Shown: piece by piece, positions 23,314 through 31,703 of the stretch
How positions within the stretch are numbered: position 1 is the stretch's first letter
How the letters are laid out: every line of letters starts with the position of its first letter
Position numbers and translations under genes: made by a program
DNA from: an uncultured Prevotellaceae bacterium
GTDB taxonomy: Bacteria > Bacteroidota > Bacteroidia > Bacteroidales > Muribaculaceae
Length of the DNA stretch: 46,078 bases
NCBI GenBank assembly: GCA_900316835.1
Contig: ONEL01000004.1
Span: forward strand, 136,419-182,496
Direction: 5' to 3'
Notes under the pieces: model-generated
Databases searched by the model: none
Told to the model about the DNA's origin: nothing
What the model saw: only the letters and a program-made list of their open reading frames with translations

Positions 23314-24590
23314 AACGAACTGTAATAATCATCATTAGTTTAGCTCTACTCACAGCCGCACATGCCCAAGTCACCCTTGAGCAATGCCACAAGCTGGCAC
23401 GAGAGAACTATCCGTTAATCAAGCAGTATGCCCTCATTGAGCAAAGTAGCCAGTTCACCTTTAGCAACCTCACCCACTCATGGTTTCCACAGGTTAACTT
23501 ATCGGCTCAAGCAACCTATCAGAATGAGACACCATCATTCCCCGACAAAATGAAGACAATGCTTAGCACAAGCGGTCTTGAGATGAAAGGACTTGCCCGC
23601 GACCAGTATCGTGTGCAACTGGATGTGAGTCAAAAAATCTTTGACGGAGGCAAAGCAAGTAGCCAGAGGGCTTTGACACAAGCACAAGACCTCGAGCAAA
23701 AAGCACAGACCGACGTCGACCTATATGCTCTCAACAAGCGAGTCAATGACTTGTATTTTGGAATACTGCTCATGGATGACCGCATTAAACAAACCGGCAT
23801 GACACTAGAAATGCTGGGCGGCAACCTTGACAAACTACAATCGCATGTGAGGAACGGTGTAGCGACCAGTGCCGACGAGAGCCAGCTACGTGCCGAGATA
23901 ATGGCGGTAGAGCAAAACAAGACCACCATGCAGTGGACCCGCAAGAGCTACCAGCACATGCTTGAAATATTGATTAACAAGTCGCTTGAGGGCGAGACTC
24001 TAGTCAAGCCACACGACATTGAGCCAGCAACCTTGACAAGCAATCGTCCCGAGCTACGGCTCATTGACGCAAAAATCAGCACCATCGAGGCTCACGAGAA
24101 AGCGATCAAAGCTTCGGTCCTGCCCGTAATCAGCGCATTTGGTCAGGCATTCTATGGCTACCCAGGCTACAACACCTTTGAGAACATGCTCAACCACAAG
24201 TGGTCACTAAATGCCATGGTGGGTGTGAGAGCGACATGGAGCCTTAGCAGTCTTTATGACCGCAAGAACAACTTGAACAAACTCACGACACAACGCCAAC
24301 AGGCCGAACTTCAACGAGACGTGTTCCTGCTCAATAATAGTCTTGAGAGCAGTCGCGAGAACGATGAAATCTCACGATTGCGCGAGATTATCAAGAGCGA
24401 TGCCACAATAGTAGACTTGCGTCGCGATGTGCGACGTGCCGAGGAGTCGAAGTTGCGCAACGGCGTGATTGACATTCATCGCCTCGTGGAACGCATCACC
24501 GACGAGAACACAGCCGCACAGTCGCAAATCATCCACAACATCGAATTATTAAAAACAATATATGACTTAAAAAACACTGTTAATCAATGA
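23310..24590 (+). CDS. TolC-family outer-membrane efflux channel
   Basis: 426 residues with a signal peptide (MKRTVIIIISLALLTAAHAQ). The body is a long coiled-coil helical protein with the paired repeats of the outer-membrane efflux protein family ('VTLEQCHKLARENYPLIKQY', then 'LDVSQKIFDGGKASSQRALTQAQ', and in the second half 'VRATWSLSSLYDRKNNLNKLTTQRQQAELQRD'). The family forms trimers that span the outer membrane and periplasm. It completes a tripartite pump with the adaptor and the ABC transporter encoded downstream. Its stop overlaps the adaptor start by 4 bp (24587-24590), so translation is coupled. Confidence 0.9.
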   Translation: MKRTVIIIISLALLTAAHAQVTLEQCHKLARENYPLIKQYALIEQSSQFTFSNLTHSWFPQVNLSAQATYQNETPSFPDKMKTMLSTSGLEMKGLARDQYRVQLDVSQKIFDGGKASSQRALTQAQDLEQKAQTDVDLYALNKRVNDLYFGILLMDDRIKQTGMTLEMLGGNLDKLQSHVRNGVATSADESQLRAEIMAVEQNKTTMQWTRKSYQHMLEILINKSLEGETLVKPHDIEPATLTSNRPELRLIDAKISTIEAHEKAIKASVLPVISAFGQAFYGYPGYNTFENMLNHKWSLNAMVGVRATWSLSSLYDRKNNLNKLTTQRQQAELQRDVFLLNNSLESSRENDEISRLREIIKSDATIVDLRRDVRRAEESKLRNGVIDIHRLVERITDENTAAQSQIIHNIELLKTIYDLKNTVNQ

Positions 24591-25645
24591 AAAAGATATT
24601 ATTCATAATCGCAGTAGCGACACTAGCCACCTCATGCAACAATGACGACAAATGGGATGCCACAGGTACATTTGAGGCAACCGAGGTTGTGGTATCGGCA
24701 CAAGGCTCGGGTGAGATTAAATCGTTCAACGTGGAAGAAGGTCAGCAAGTGGAGGCCGGTACTCAACTGGGCTACCTCGACATGACTCAACTAGAGCTAC
24801 AGAAAGCCCAATTTGATGCCAATCAGGACAACTTGAACGCTACCAAATCGCAACTTGACGCCAACAAAGACCACATGAACAGTAGCAAGTTGCAAATCGA
24901 TGCGACCCAAAGCGCTACCACAAGTCATGTGCTTGACCTGGAAAAGCAAGTGGCAAGTATCAAGCAGCAAATCGCTAATCTGCAAAAGGAAAAAGCCCGC
25001 TTCAGCTCAATGCTCAAGGATAATGCGGCATCGCAAAAGCAGGTAGACGACATCACCTATCAAATTCTAGTGCTCCAAAAGCAACTGGGAGCAACTCAAG
25101 AACAAATCAACTCAAGCAACCAGAGTTTTGCCAATCAGAGTAAAGGTTATAGCGCTCAAAAACAAGGTGTTGATGCTCAAATCAAGGGCGTTGAAGCACA
25201 AAAGAAAGGTCTAGATGCCCAGAAGCAAGGAATAGACGCACAAAAAGCCATTATCGACAAGCAGATGCAAAATGCCATCATCAGTTCGCCAGTGAATGGT
25301 ACCATCTTGACAAAATATGCGCAAATGGGAGAATTTGCCACCACAGGCAAGCCCCTATTTAAAGTTGCCGACCTGAGCACAGTGTACCTGCGCGCCTATT
25401 TTACCAGTGACCAGTTGAGCGACATTAAACTTGGGCAACAGGTAAAAGTAGTTGCCGACTTTGGTGGCGGCAAAACACGCGACTACACCGGCAAAGTGAC
25501 ATGGATATCAAGCGAGAGTGAGTTTACCCCTAAGAGTATCCAGACCAAGGACACACGCGCTAATCTTGTGTATGCAGTAAAAATCGCCGTGCGCAACGAC
25601 GGTTACCTAAAGTTAGGCCTAGCCGGCAATGTCATTCTCAAATAA
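24587..25645 (+). CDS. HlyD/YbhG-like periplasmic adaptor lipoprotein
   Basis: 352 residues; lipobox 'LATSC' suggests anchoring in the inner membrane. A biotinyl-lipoyl-like half ('VVVSAQGSGEIKSFNVEEGQQVEAGTQLGYLD') is followed by a long alpha-hairpin and a beta-barrel domain ('AIISSPVNGTILTKYAQMGEFATTGKPLFKVADLSTVYLRAYF'). The hairpin contains about five near-perfect seven-residue repeats ('VDAQIKG', 'VEAQKKG', 'LDAQKQG', 'IDAQKAI'), a heptad expansion that sets its length. It bridges the ABC permeases and the TolC-like channel, as YbhG does in E. coli. Confidence 0.9.
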   Translation: MKKILFIIAVATLATSCNNDDKWDATGTFEATEVVVSAQGSGEIKSFNVEEGQQVEAGTQLGYLDMTQLELQKAQFDANQDNLNATKSQLDANKDHMNSSKLQIDATQSATTSHVLDLEKQVASIKQQIANLQKEKARFSSMLKDNAASQKQVDDITYQILVLQKQLGATQEQINSSNQSFANQSKGYSAQKQGVDAQIKGVEAQKKGLDAQKQGIDAQKAIIDKQMQNAIISSPVNGTILTKYAQMGEFATTGKPLFKVADLSTVYLRAYFTSDQLSDIKLGQQVKVVADFGGGKTRDYTGKVTWISSESEFTPKSIQTKDTRANLVYAVKIAVRNDGYLKLGLAGNVILK

Positions 25646-25649
25646 TAAC

Positions 25650-26573
25650 ATGAGTACAAATCCTTTAGCAATCGAAGTCAATAATATCAGCAAGAGCTAT
25701 GGCACAATCATGGCTCTCGATAACGTGTCGCTCAGTGTGAAACGTGGCGAGATATTCGGCCTTATTGGTCCTGATGGCGCTGGAAAAACCACATTATTCA
25801 AAATACTTGTCACCCTGCTCAACGCCGATGCCGGCACAGCCCTGGTGGATGGCCTAGATGTTGTAAAAGACTATCGCAAAATTCGCTCACGCGTGGGCTA
25901 CATGCCTGGCAAGTTCTCACTCTATCCCGACCTCAGCATTGAGGAGAACATGGAGTTCTTTGCCACACTCTTTGGCGTCACCGTTGAGCAGAACTACGAC
26001 CTTGTGGCTCCCATCTACAAGCAGATAGAACCATTCAAGAAACGTAGGGCTGGACGCTTGTCGGGGGGCATGAAACAAAAGCTTGCGCTTAGCTGCGCGC
26101 TGATTCACAAGCCCTCGGTCCTATTCCTCGACGAGCCCACAACCGGCGTAGACTCTGTGTCGCGCAGCGAGTTTTGGGACATGCTCCATGGCCTGAAACA
26201 GCAAGGCCTGTCGATACTGGTTTCCACCCCCTACATGGATGAAGCCAGCCGCTGCGACCACATTGCGCTGTGCAATAGTGGTCATGTGCTTGACATCGAC
26301 ACTCCTCAACACATGGTCGAGAAATTTGACGGCGCACTCTATGCTATCAAGTCGAGCCACATGTTCAAATTGCTAAAGGACCTGCGTTCGCTCAACACAG
26401 TTTCTAACTGTTACACCGCAGGCGAATATCACCACCTGCTTGCCGGCAACAGCTTTGATGCCAAGCAACTGGTACAGAAGCTAACCACCCAAGGCCATAA
26501 AGACGTGGAACTCAAAGGCATTGTGCCCGACATTGAAGATGTGTTTATCAAACTATTGAGCAATGAAAGCTAA
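25650..26573 (+). CDS. ABC transporter ATPase 1 (YbhF N-half-like, H-loop His replaced)
   Basis: 307 residues from the ATG at 25650, which follows the adaptor stop by 4 bp; an upstream ATG at 25629 lies inside the adaptor gene. Walker A is GPDGAGKTT (residues about 40-48), signature LSGGMKQ, Walker B 'SVLFLDEPTTGVD'. The switch (H-loop) segment reads 'VSTPYMDEASRCD', with Pro where the catalytic His normally stands. Its partner ATPase lacks a canonical signature instead. The two correspond to the two halves of E. coli YbhF. It energises the ABC-2 permeases encoded downstream. Its end overlaps ATPase 2 by 11 bp. Confidence 0.9.
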   Translation: MSTNPLAIEVNNISKSYGTIMALDNVSLSVKRGEIFGLIGPDGAGKTTLFKILVTLLNADAGTALVDGLDVVKDYRKIRSRVGYMPGKFSLYPDLSIEENMEFFATLFGVTVEQNYDLVAPIYKQIEPFKKRRAGRLSGGMKQKLALSCALIHKPSVLFLDEPTTGVDSVSRSEFWDMLHGLKQQGLSILVSTPYMDEASRCDHIALCNSGHVLDIDTPQHMVEKFDGALYAIKSSHMFKLLKDLRSLNTVSNCYTAGEYHHLLAGNSFDAKQLVQKLTTQGHKDVELKGIVPDIEDVFIKLLSNES

Positions 26574-27318
26574 CGACACAACACAATATATTATACAGGT
26601 AAAAGAACTCACCAAGCAATTTGGGACGTTTACCGCAGTCGACCACATTAGTTTCAACGTGAAATGTGGTGAGATTTTTGGGTTCCTTGGCGCTAATGGC
26701 GCCGGCAAGACCACAGCCATGCGCATGTTGTGCGGCTTGAGCTACCCCACTAGCGGTAGTGGCACCGTCGCGGGATTTGACGTGGTGAAAGAGGGTGAGA
26801 AAATCAAGCGCCACATTGGCTACATGAGTCAGCGTTTCTCGCTCTACGACGACCTCACCGTGATGGAAAACATGGAACTCTTTGGTGGTATCTATGGTGT
26901 GAAAAGTAGGCCACTGCGAGAGCGTGCCACCTCCATGCTTGAGCGCCTTGACTTCCAGGGAGAGAAAGACACGCTTGTGGGTTCCCTGCCACTGGGCTGG
27001 AAACAGAAGCTAGCCTTTGTGGTAGCCACCCTGCACCAGCCCGATATCGTTTTTCTCGACGAGCCCACCGGCGGTGTTGACCCCATTACCCGTCGTCAGT
27101 TTTGGGAGATGATTTACGAAGCATCGAGCCAGGGCACCACAATCTTTGTCACCACTCACTACATGGACGAGGCCGAGTATTGCCACCGAGTGTCGATGAT
27201 GGTAGATGGCAAAATCAAAGCCCTTGACAGCCCTCAAAACCTAAAAAAACAGTTTGACGCCACATCAATGGACGAGGTGTTCCGCACCATTGCCCGCGGC
27301 GCGCAACGAGGAGACTAA
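26563..27318 (+). CDS. ABC transporter ATPase 2 (YbhF C-half-like, degenerate signature)
   Basis: 251 residues. Walker A is GANGAGKTT (residues about 43-51) and Walker B 'IVFLDEPTGGVD'; the H-loop His is present ('VTTHYMDEAEYC'). The signature is 'LPLGWKQ' in place of LSGGQ. It probably forms a heterodimer with ATPase 1. In that dimer the site made of ATPase 1 Walker A/H-loop and ATPase 2 signature is degenerate on both sides, while the other site (ATPase 2 Walker A/His and ATPase 1 LSGGM) is complete. It is part of the efflux operon; 40 bp separate it from the first permease gene. Confidence 0.9.
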   Translation: MKANDTTQYIIQVKELTKQFGTFTAVDHISFNVKCGEIFGFLGANGAGKTTAMRMLCGLSYPTSGSGTVAGFDVVKEGEKIKRHIGYMSQRFSLYDDLTVMENMELFGGIYGVKSRPLRERATSMLERLDFQGEKDTLVGSLPLGWKQKLAFVVATLHQPDIVFLDEPTGGVDPITRRQFWEMIYEASSQGTTIFVTTHYMDEAEYCHRVSMMVDGKIKALDSPQNLKKQFDATSMDEVFRTIARGAQRGD

Positions 27319-27358
27319 AAACAATGCATAACGCGCAATCAACTAATAACGAACTCAA

Positions 27359-28453
27359 ATGAGAGGATTTCTAAAATTTGTCAAGAAGGAGACGCTTCAC
27401 ATCTTGCGCGATAGCCGCACAATGCTCATTGCACTGCTCATGCCTGTGGTGCAAATCCTGCTATTTGGCTTCGCTATCTCCACCGAGGTAAACAATGTGA
27501 ACGTGGCAGTTGTTGTGCCCAAGTGGAGCGAAGATATAAGGCAATGCGTCACTAAGCTTGCTGCTAACCCTTATACCACCTACAAGGGCTCTATTGCCGA
27601 GCATGATATTGATCGATATTTGCGCTCGGGGCACGCCGATGCCATAGTGTTCTTTGCGCACGACTATGACAACATCATCCAGCAATGGAAAACAAATGCC
27701 ACCGGCAACCCCTCAAAGCAATTCATAATGGATGCCAGCAACACCAACGTTGCTCAAGCGGGAGCTGGCTACCTTAGCAACATACTGACAGGTGAGCTCC
27801 AACAAAGTGCCAGCCTGGTAGAGACACACATGCTCTTCAATCCGCAAATGAAAAGTGCCTTTAATTTCGTACCAGGCATCATGGGCATGGTGTTCATCCT
27901 GATATGCGCCATTTTAACGTCGGTATCGATAGTGCGAGAAAAAGAAACCGGCACCATGGATGTGCTACTCGTGTCACCAGTGCGACCACTTAATATAATC
28001 CTTGCCAAACTTGTCCCCTACTTCGCACTATCGTGTATTAACCTCACGTCGATACTGCTACTTGCCCACTACATGCTAGAAATTCCCCTCACTGGCAACT
28101 TGGCTTCAATAATAATAGTATCACTCGTGTATCTAGTGCTGTCGCTATCGCTAGGACTGCTGGTGTCGACTGTCGCCAAGACCCAAGTGGTGGCATTGCT
28201 GGTGTCGGCAGCCGTGATGCTCATGCCCATTGTTATGCTCTCGGGAATGATGTTCCCCATCGAGAACATGCCCGCCGTGCTTCAACCGGTGTCGGCAATA
28301 GTACCAGCCAGGTGGTATATTGACGCCATGCGCAAGCTCATGATACAAGGAGCCCCCTTCGGCCTGATAATGAAAGACTTTGTTATCTTAGTTGTCATGA
28401 CATTAGGCTTGCTTACCGTTGCTCTAAAGAATTTTAAAGACAAACTTGAATAA
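27359..28453 (+). CDS. ABC-2 type permease (YbhS-like)
   Basis: 364 residues. An N-terminal membrane helix follows 'KKETLHILRDSRTMLIALLMPVVQILLFGFAIS'; a large periplasmic domain of about 130 residues comes next; then five helices with the ABC-2 signature 'EKETGTMDVLLVSPVRPLNIILAKL' and 'MLSGMMFPIENMPAVLQPVSAIVPARWYIDAMRKLM'. This is the topology of the YbhS/YbhR/CcmB-ABC-2 group. It makes the membrane part of the exporter with the next gene, 11 bp downstream. Substrates of the family include drugs and sodium; here the substrate is unknown. Confidence 0.9.
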   Translation: MRGFLKFVKKETLHILRDSRTMLIALLMPVVQILLFGFAISTEVNNVNVAVVVPKWSEDIRQCVTKLAANPYTTYKGSIAEHDIDRYLRSGHADAIVFFAHDYDNIIQQWKTNATGNPSKQFIMDASNTNVAQAGAGYLSNILTGELQQSASLVETHMLFNPQMKSAFNFVPGIMGMVFILICAILTSVSIVREKETGTMDVLLVSPVRPLNIILAKLVPYFALSCINLTSILLLAHYMLEIPLTGNLASIIIVSLVYLVLSLSLGLLVSTVAKTQVVALLVSAAVMLMPIVMLSGMMFPIENMPAVLQPVSAIVPARWYIDAMRKLMIQGAPFGLIMKDFVILVVMTLGLLTVALKNFKDKLE

Positions 28454-28464
28454 CCCCCATTGCC

Positions 28465-29571
28465 ATGTCGACATTAAAAGTCCTTATAAAGAAAGAGGTT
28501 CTACAGTTCAAGCGTAATAGTTTCCTGCCACGCCTAGTAGTAGCATTTCCCATTGTGATAATGCTTGTTCTTCCATGGGTAACCACTATGGACGTTAGGC
28601 ACGTAAAGGTGAGCGTTGTTGACAATGACCACTCACAATTTTCACAACGCATCATCGGCAAGATTCAAGCTAGTGAATACTTGTCGCTACACAGCGTGTC
28701 GTCGAGTTTCGACCTCTCGCTCAGGAGCCTTGAAGATGGTGAAGTGGATGCAATACTTGAAGTGCCACATGACTTTGAAAAGTCGATTGCCACAGGATTT
28801 CCCAAGAAAGTGAGCATCAGTGCCAACAGCGTTAATGCCACAAAGGGTAGCTTGGGAACACAATATTTAGCTCAAACCCTAGCCAGTGGCATTAACGAGT
28901 TGCGTTCAAGCATATCGCCCACGCGCCATAGCGACCTTTTTGTTATCCAAAACCGCTATAATCCCACTCTTGAATATCGCAACTTCATGATTCCAGCCCT
29001 GCTTGCCATTCTCATGATTATCATCACGGGTTTCTTGCCTGCCCTCAACCTTGTGGGAGAAAAAGAGGCTGGCACCATTGAGCAAATCAACGTAACACCT
29101 GTTAATCGCTTCACCTTCACCCTTGCCAAGCTCATCGTTTACTGGATTGCCGGGCTTATTGTCATTACCATAGCACTTGTGGTGGCTTGGCTCGTGTATG
29201 GCCTCACATCAGTAGGCAACCTGCTCACCATCTATGCCGGGGCATTCTTGTTCATACTGACAATCTCGGGGTTTGGCATAATTGCCTCCAATCTATCCTC
29301 GACCATGCAACAAGCCATCTTTTTCATGTTCTTTTTTGTAATGGTGTTCATGCTCATGAGTGGATTGCTAACCCCCATTGAGTCGATGCCGCAATGGGCT
29401 CAGTGTGTAACCTATGCGCTTCCCCCACGCTACTTCATTACCATCTTGCGCTCGGTGTTCTTGAAGGGCGCCACATTCTACGACATGCGTTTCAATTTCC
29501 TTGCCCTGGCAGTGCTTGCTGTAATCATGAATCTGGGCGCAGCACTTACCTACAAAAAGCGTAGCTCATGA
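28465..29571 (+). CDS. ABC-2 type permease (YbhR-like)
   Basis: 368 residues. It has the same fold as the previous protein: first helix 'FLPRLVVAFPIVIMLVLPWVTTMD', periplasmic domain, then 'EKEAGTIEQINVTPVNRFTFTLAKLI' and 'MLMSGLLTPIESMPQWAQCVTYALPPRYFITILRSVFLKG'. The two permeases are about equally long and probably form the heterodimeric pore. It ends the seven-gene operon. No clear terminator is visible before the promoter of the next gene at 29589. Confidence 0.9.
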   Translation: MSTLKVLIKKEVLQFKRNSFLPRLVVAFPIVIMLVLPWVTTMDVRHVKVSVVDNDHSQFSQRIIGKIQASEYLSLHSVSSSFDLSLRSLEDGEVDAILEVPHDFEKSIATGFPKKVSISANSVNATKGSLGTQYLAQTLASGINELRSSISPTRHSDLFVIQNRYNPTLEYRNFMIPALLAILMIIITGFLPALNLVGEKEAGTIEQINVTPVNRFTFTLAKLIVYWIAGLIVITIALVVAWLVYGLTSVGNLLTIYAGAFLFILTISGFGIIASNLSSTMQQAIFFMFFFVMVFMLMSGLLTPIESMPQWAQCVTYALPPRYFITILRSVFLKGATFYDMRFNFLALAVLAVIMNLGAALTYKKRSS

Positions 29572-29588
29572 GGAAAAAAATGCTATAG

Positions 29589-29621
29589 TTGCGTGATTTC
29601 CACTAATTTTATGTATTTTTG
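29589..29621 (+). promoter_or_regulatory. promoter of the aldo/keto reductase gene
   Basis: TTG (29589-29591), 22 bp, then TATTTTTG (29614-29621). The -7 box is an exact match; the spacing is slightly long. Confidence 0.55.
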
Positions 29622-29654
29622 TAGCCTAACTAAATATTCTATAACATTATAATT

Positions 29655-30998
29655 ATGTCACGCAAGAGTTTAAACCGACGAGAGTTTTTAAAGAAGCTAG
29701 GCATTGGCACTGGCTCGGCAATGGCACTGATGGCGCTTGAACCGCTCAACAGCTTAGCCCAAAACAATAATAAAGATAACAGCGGCAACCACATGACCTA
29801 CCGCACTCAGCACGGCACTGGCGAGAAGGTATCGCTGCTGGGATTTGGCATGATGCGCTTGCCTCGCGACAATCAGGAACTTGTCAATCAACTTGTTGAC
29901 TATGCTATTGAGCATGGAGTCAACTACTTTGACACAGCACCCATGTATGGTCGCGGACTCAACGAGGGTATCACAGGCGCCGCACTAAGCCGCCACCCAC
30001 GTGACAAGTATTTTGTTGCCACCAAGATGTCGAACTATGACGAGAAATACTGGACTCTCGATAGTGCCAAGGAAATGTATGAGAACTCGTTCAAGCAACT
30101 GCGCGTCGACTACATCGATTACTACCTCATGCACGGTGTGGGGCAAGGCGGCATGGAACAGCTCGAGAAGAGATTCCTGAATAACGGCTTGCTCGACTTC
30201 CTCGTGAAGGAACGTGAGGCTGGACGAATCAGGCATCTGGGATTCTCATATCATGGCGACGTGCGCGTCTTTGACTGGCTCATCAACCACAACAACGACT
30301 ATCACTGGGACTTCGTCCAGATTCAGATGAACTTCCTCGACTGGCGACACGCCTCGTTGCAGAAGGGTGGATGGAAAGAGGATGCCGATGCCGAGTATCT
30401 ATATAACAAACTTGAGAAAGCTGGTATCCAAGCTGTGATTATGGAGCCATTTCGTGGCGGTGCCTTGTCGAAGATGCCCGAGGACTGCGTGGCACAACTA
30501 AAGGCTATGCATCCAGGCGACAGCGTGGCGCGATGGGCATTTCGCTGGGTAAGCTCTCACCCCAACATTCTCACCACCTTGAGTGGCATGAACGTAATGG
30601 AGCACCTGGTGGAGAACGTAGCAACCCACTCGCCGCTAGAGCCGTGCACTCCCGCCGAGAACGAATTGCTTGAGAAGATTGCCGACATCATGCAAGGCAT
30701 CCCCACTGTGCCTTGCACAACGTGCGCTTACTGCATGCCATGCCCCTACGGCGTGGACATTCCCGGTAACTTCACTTTTTACAACAACGCACTAAACAAC
30801 AACCTGTTGCCACACAAGAGCGACCCTGACTATGCCACCAAGCAGGCACAATTTGTCAATGATTATTTCAAGGCTATTCCTGTAGCAGCCCGAGCCAACC
30901 AGTGCCTGGACTGTGAGGAATGCCTCAAGAAATGCCCTCAAGGCATCCGCATCCCAAATCAGCTAAGTCGCATCAACAGCGTGTTACGAGGCAGGTAA
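29655..30998 (+). CDS. Tat-exported aldo/keto reductase with C-terminal 4Fe-4S motifs
   Basis: 447 residues. A twin-arginine signal (RREFLKK, with a hydrophobic stretch 'LGIGTGSAMALMALEPLNSLAQ') sends it folded to the periplasm. An aldo/keto reductase barrel follows ('LGFGMMRLPR', 'VNYFDTAPMYGRG', 'DYIDYYLMHGV'). The last 110 residues carry two cysteine clusters, CTTCAYCMPCPYG and CLDCEECLKKCPQG, typical for a 4Fe-4S ferredoxin-like module. Similar proteins are frequent in Bacteroidota and are assumed to be redox enzymes using a bound cluster rather than NADPH alone; the substrate is unknown. It stands alone with its own promoter and a strong terminator at 31034. Confidence 0.93.
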   Translation: MSRKSLNRREFLKKLGIGTGSAMALMALEPLNSLAQNNNKDNSGNHMTYRTQHGTGEKVSLLGFGMMRLPRDNQELVNQLVDYAIEHGVNYFDTAPMYGRGLNEGITGAALSRHPRDKYFVATKMSNYDEKYWTLDSAKEMYENSFKQLRVDYIDYYLMHGVGQGGMEQLEKRFLNNGLLDFLVKEREAGRIRHLGFSYHGDVRVFDWLINHNNDYHWDFVQIQMNFLDWRHASLQKGGWKEDADAEYLYNKLEKAGIQAVIMEPFRGGALSKMPEDCVAQLKAMHPGDSVARWAFRWVSSHPNILTTLSGMNVMEHLVENVATHSPLEPCTPAENELLEKIADIMQGIPTVPCTTCAYCMPCPYGVDIPGNFTFYNNALNNNLLPHKSDPDYATKQAQFVNDYFKAIPVAARANQCLDCEECLKKCPQGIRIPNQLSRINSVLRGR

Positions 30999-31033
30999 AC
31001 ATATTACTCACCTCATAAATATATCTACTAATT

Positions 31034-31075
31034 AAAAACAATGCATAAAAATTGCAATTTTTATGCATTGTTTTT
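31034..31075. terminator. bidirectional terminator hairpin
   Basis: A perfect inverted repeat of about 21 bp per arm centred at 31054/31055, ending in a T8 run (31071-31078) on the plus strand. It ends the aldo/keto reductase transcript. Confidence 0.85.
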
Positions 31076-31094
31076 TTTATCATCACTATTTTTG

Positions 31095-31102
31095 TAACTT
31101 TG
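31095..31102 (+). promoter_or_regulatory. -7 box upstream of the broken secreted-protein gene
   Basis: TAACTTTG matches TAnnTTTG exactly, 65 bp before the ATG at 31167. No -33 box is found at the normal distance. Confidence 0.4.
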
Positions 31103-31166
31103 CATCCAAAACAAAGTGATTATTATCATTTTGCCATCACATAATCAATCCTATTCTTTATTATTT

Positions 31167-31623
31167 ATGAAACGTTTTTCATTACTTTTTCTCTCATTAT
31201 TCCTGCTTGCCACTGCATTGAATGCAAAGCAAGTAGACCTGGCCGATGCACAAAACATCGCCATGGGAATATGTTGGTCCCATCTACTACCGCATCATGG
31301 AGAATGGCAATAACCGCCTTAAAGGTAATAGCGAGGTTGTGAAGATTGCAGCCGGTGAGACTCGCACAATCAACTTCAAGACAGTATTTGAAGGTCTGCC
31401 CGATACTGAATATAACTTCAACGTTTATCCCGTCAAGGGCGATGAAAGCTTGACAAATGCTAAATTCCAACTAAAAATTGACGCAACTGCCATCGACGAA
31501 ATCACCGTCGAAGGTAACCACAATGTGCGTTACGTGAATCCCATGGGTCAAGTTAGCAACACCCCATTCAAGGGTATCAATATCGTGATTGACGGCGACA
31601 AGGTTTACAAGGTAATTAAGTAA
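31167..31623 (+). pseudogene. secreted protein gene broken by deletion/frameshift
   Basis: The first part codes for a signal peptide and start (MKRFSLLFLSLFLLATALNA, then KQVDLADAQNIA) and runs into a stop at 31311-31313. A second part, in the +1 frame relative to the first, carries the rest ('YVGPIYYRIMENGNNRLKG...NVRYVNPMGQVSNTPFKGINIVIDGDKVYKVIK') and ends at 31623. The two halves fit only if one base is lost or gained around 31246-31300; a larger deletion is also likely, since the signal peptide is followed by only about 12 residues of the N-terminal domain. 'KQVDLADAQNIA' resembles the Spi prodomain start of C10 peptidases. The C-terminus is a typical Bacteroidales exported-protein tail. 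Confidence 0.6.
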
Positions 31624-31646
31624 GCCACGTTAAAGTTTGAATAATT

Positions 31647-31681
31647 TAAGCACCATTTTGCCACATGCAAAATGGTGCTTA
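31647..31681. terminator. bidirectional terminator between convergent genes
   Basis: 14-bp perfect arms (31648-31661 and 31667-31680) with a 5-nt loop, flanked by A/T-rich sequence on both sides. It lies between the convergent stops at 31623 and 31704. Confidence 0.85.
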
Positions 31682-31703
31682 TTATATATTTATGGTATAT
31701 ATC

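Noticed and set aside
31095..31166. Intact small secreted gene at 31116-31313
   Set aside because: The frame is lost after 12 mature residues while the true C-terminal part continues in another frame.
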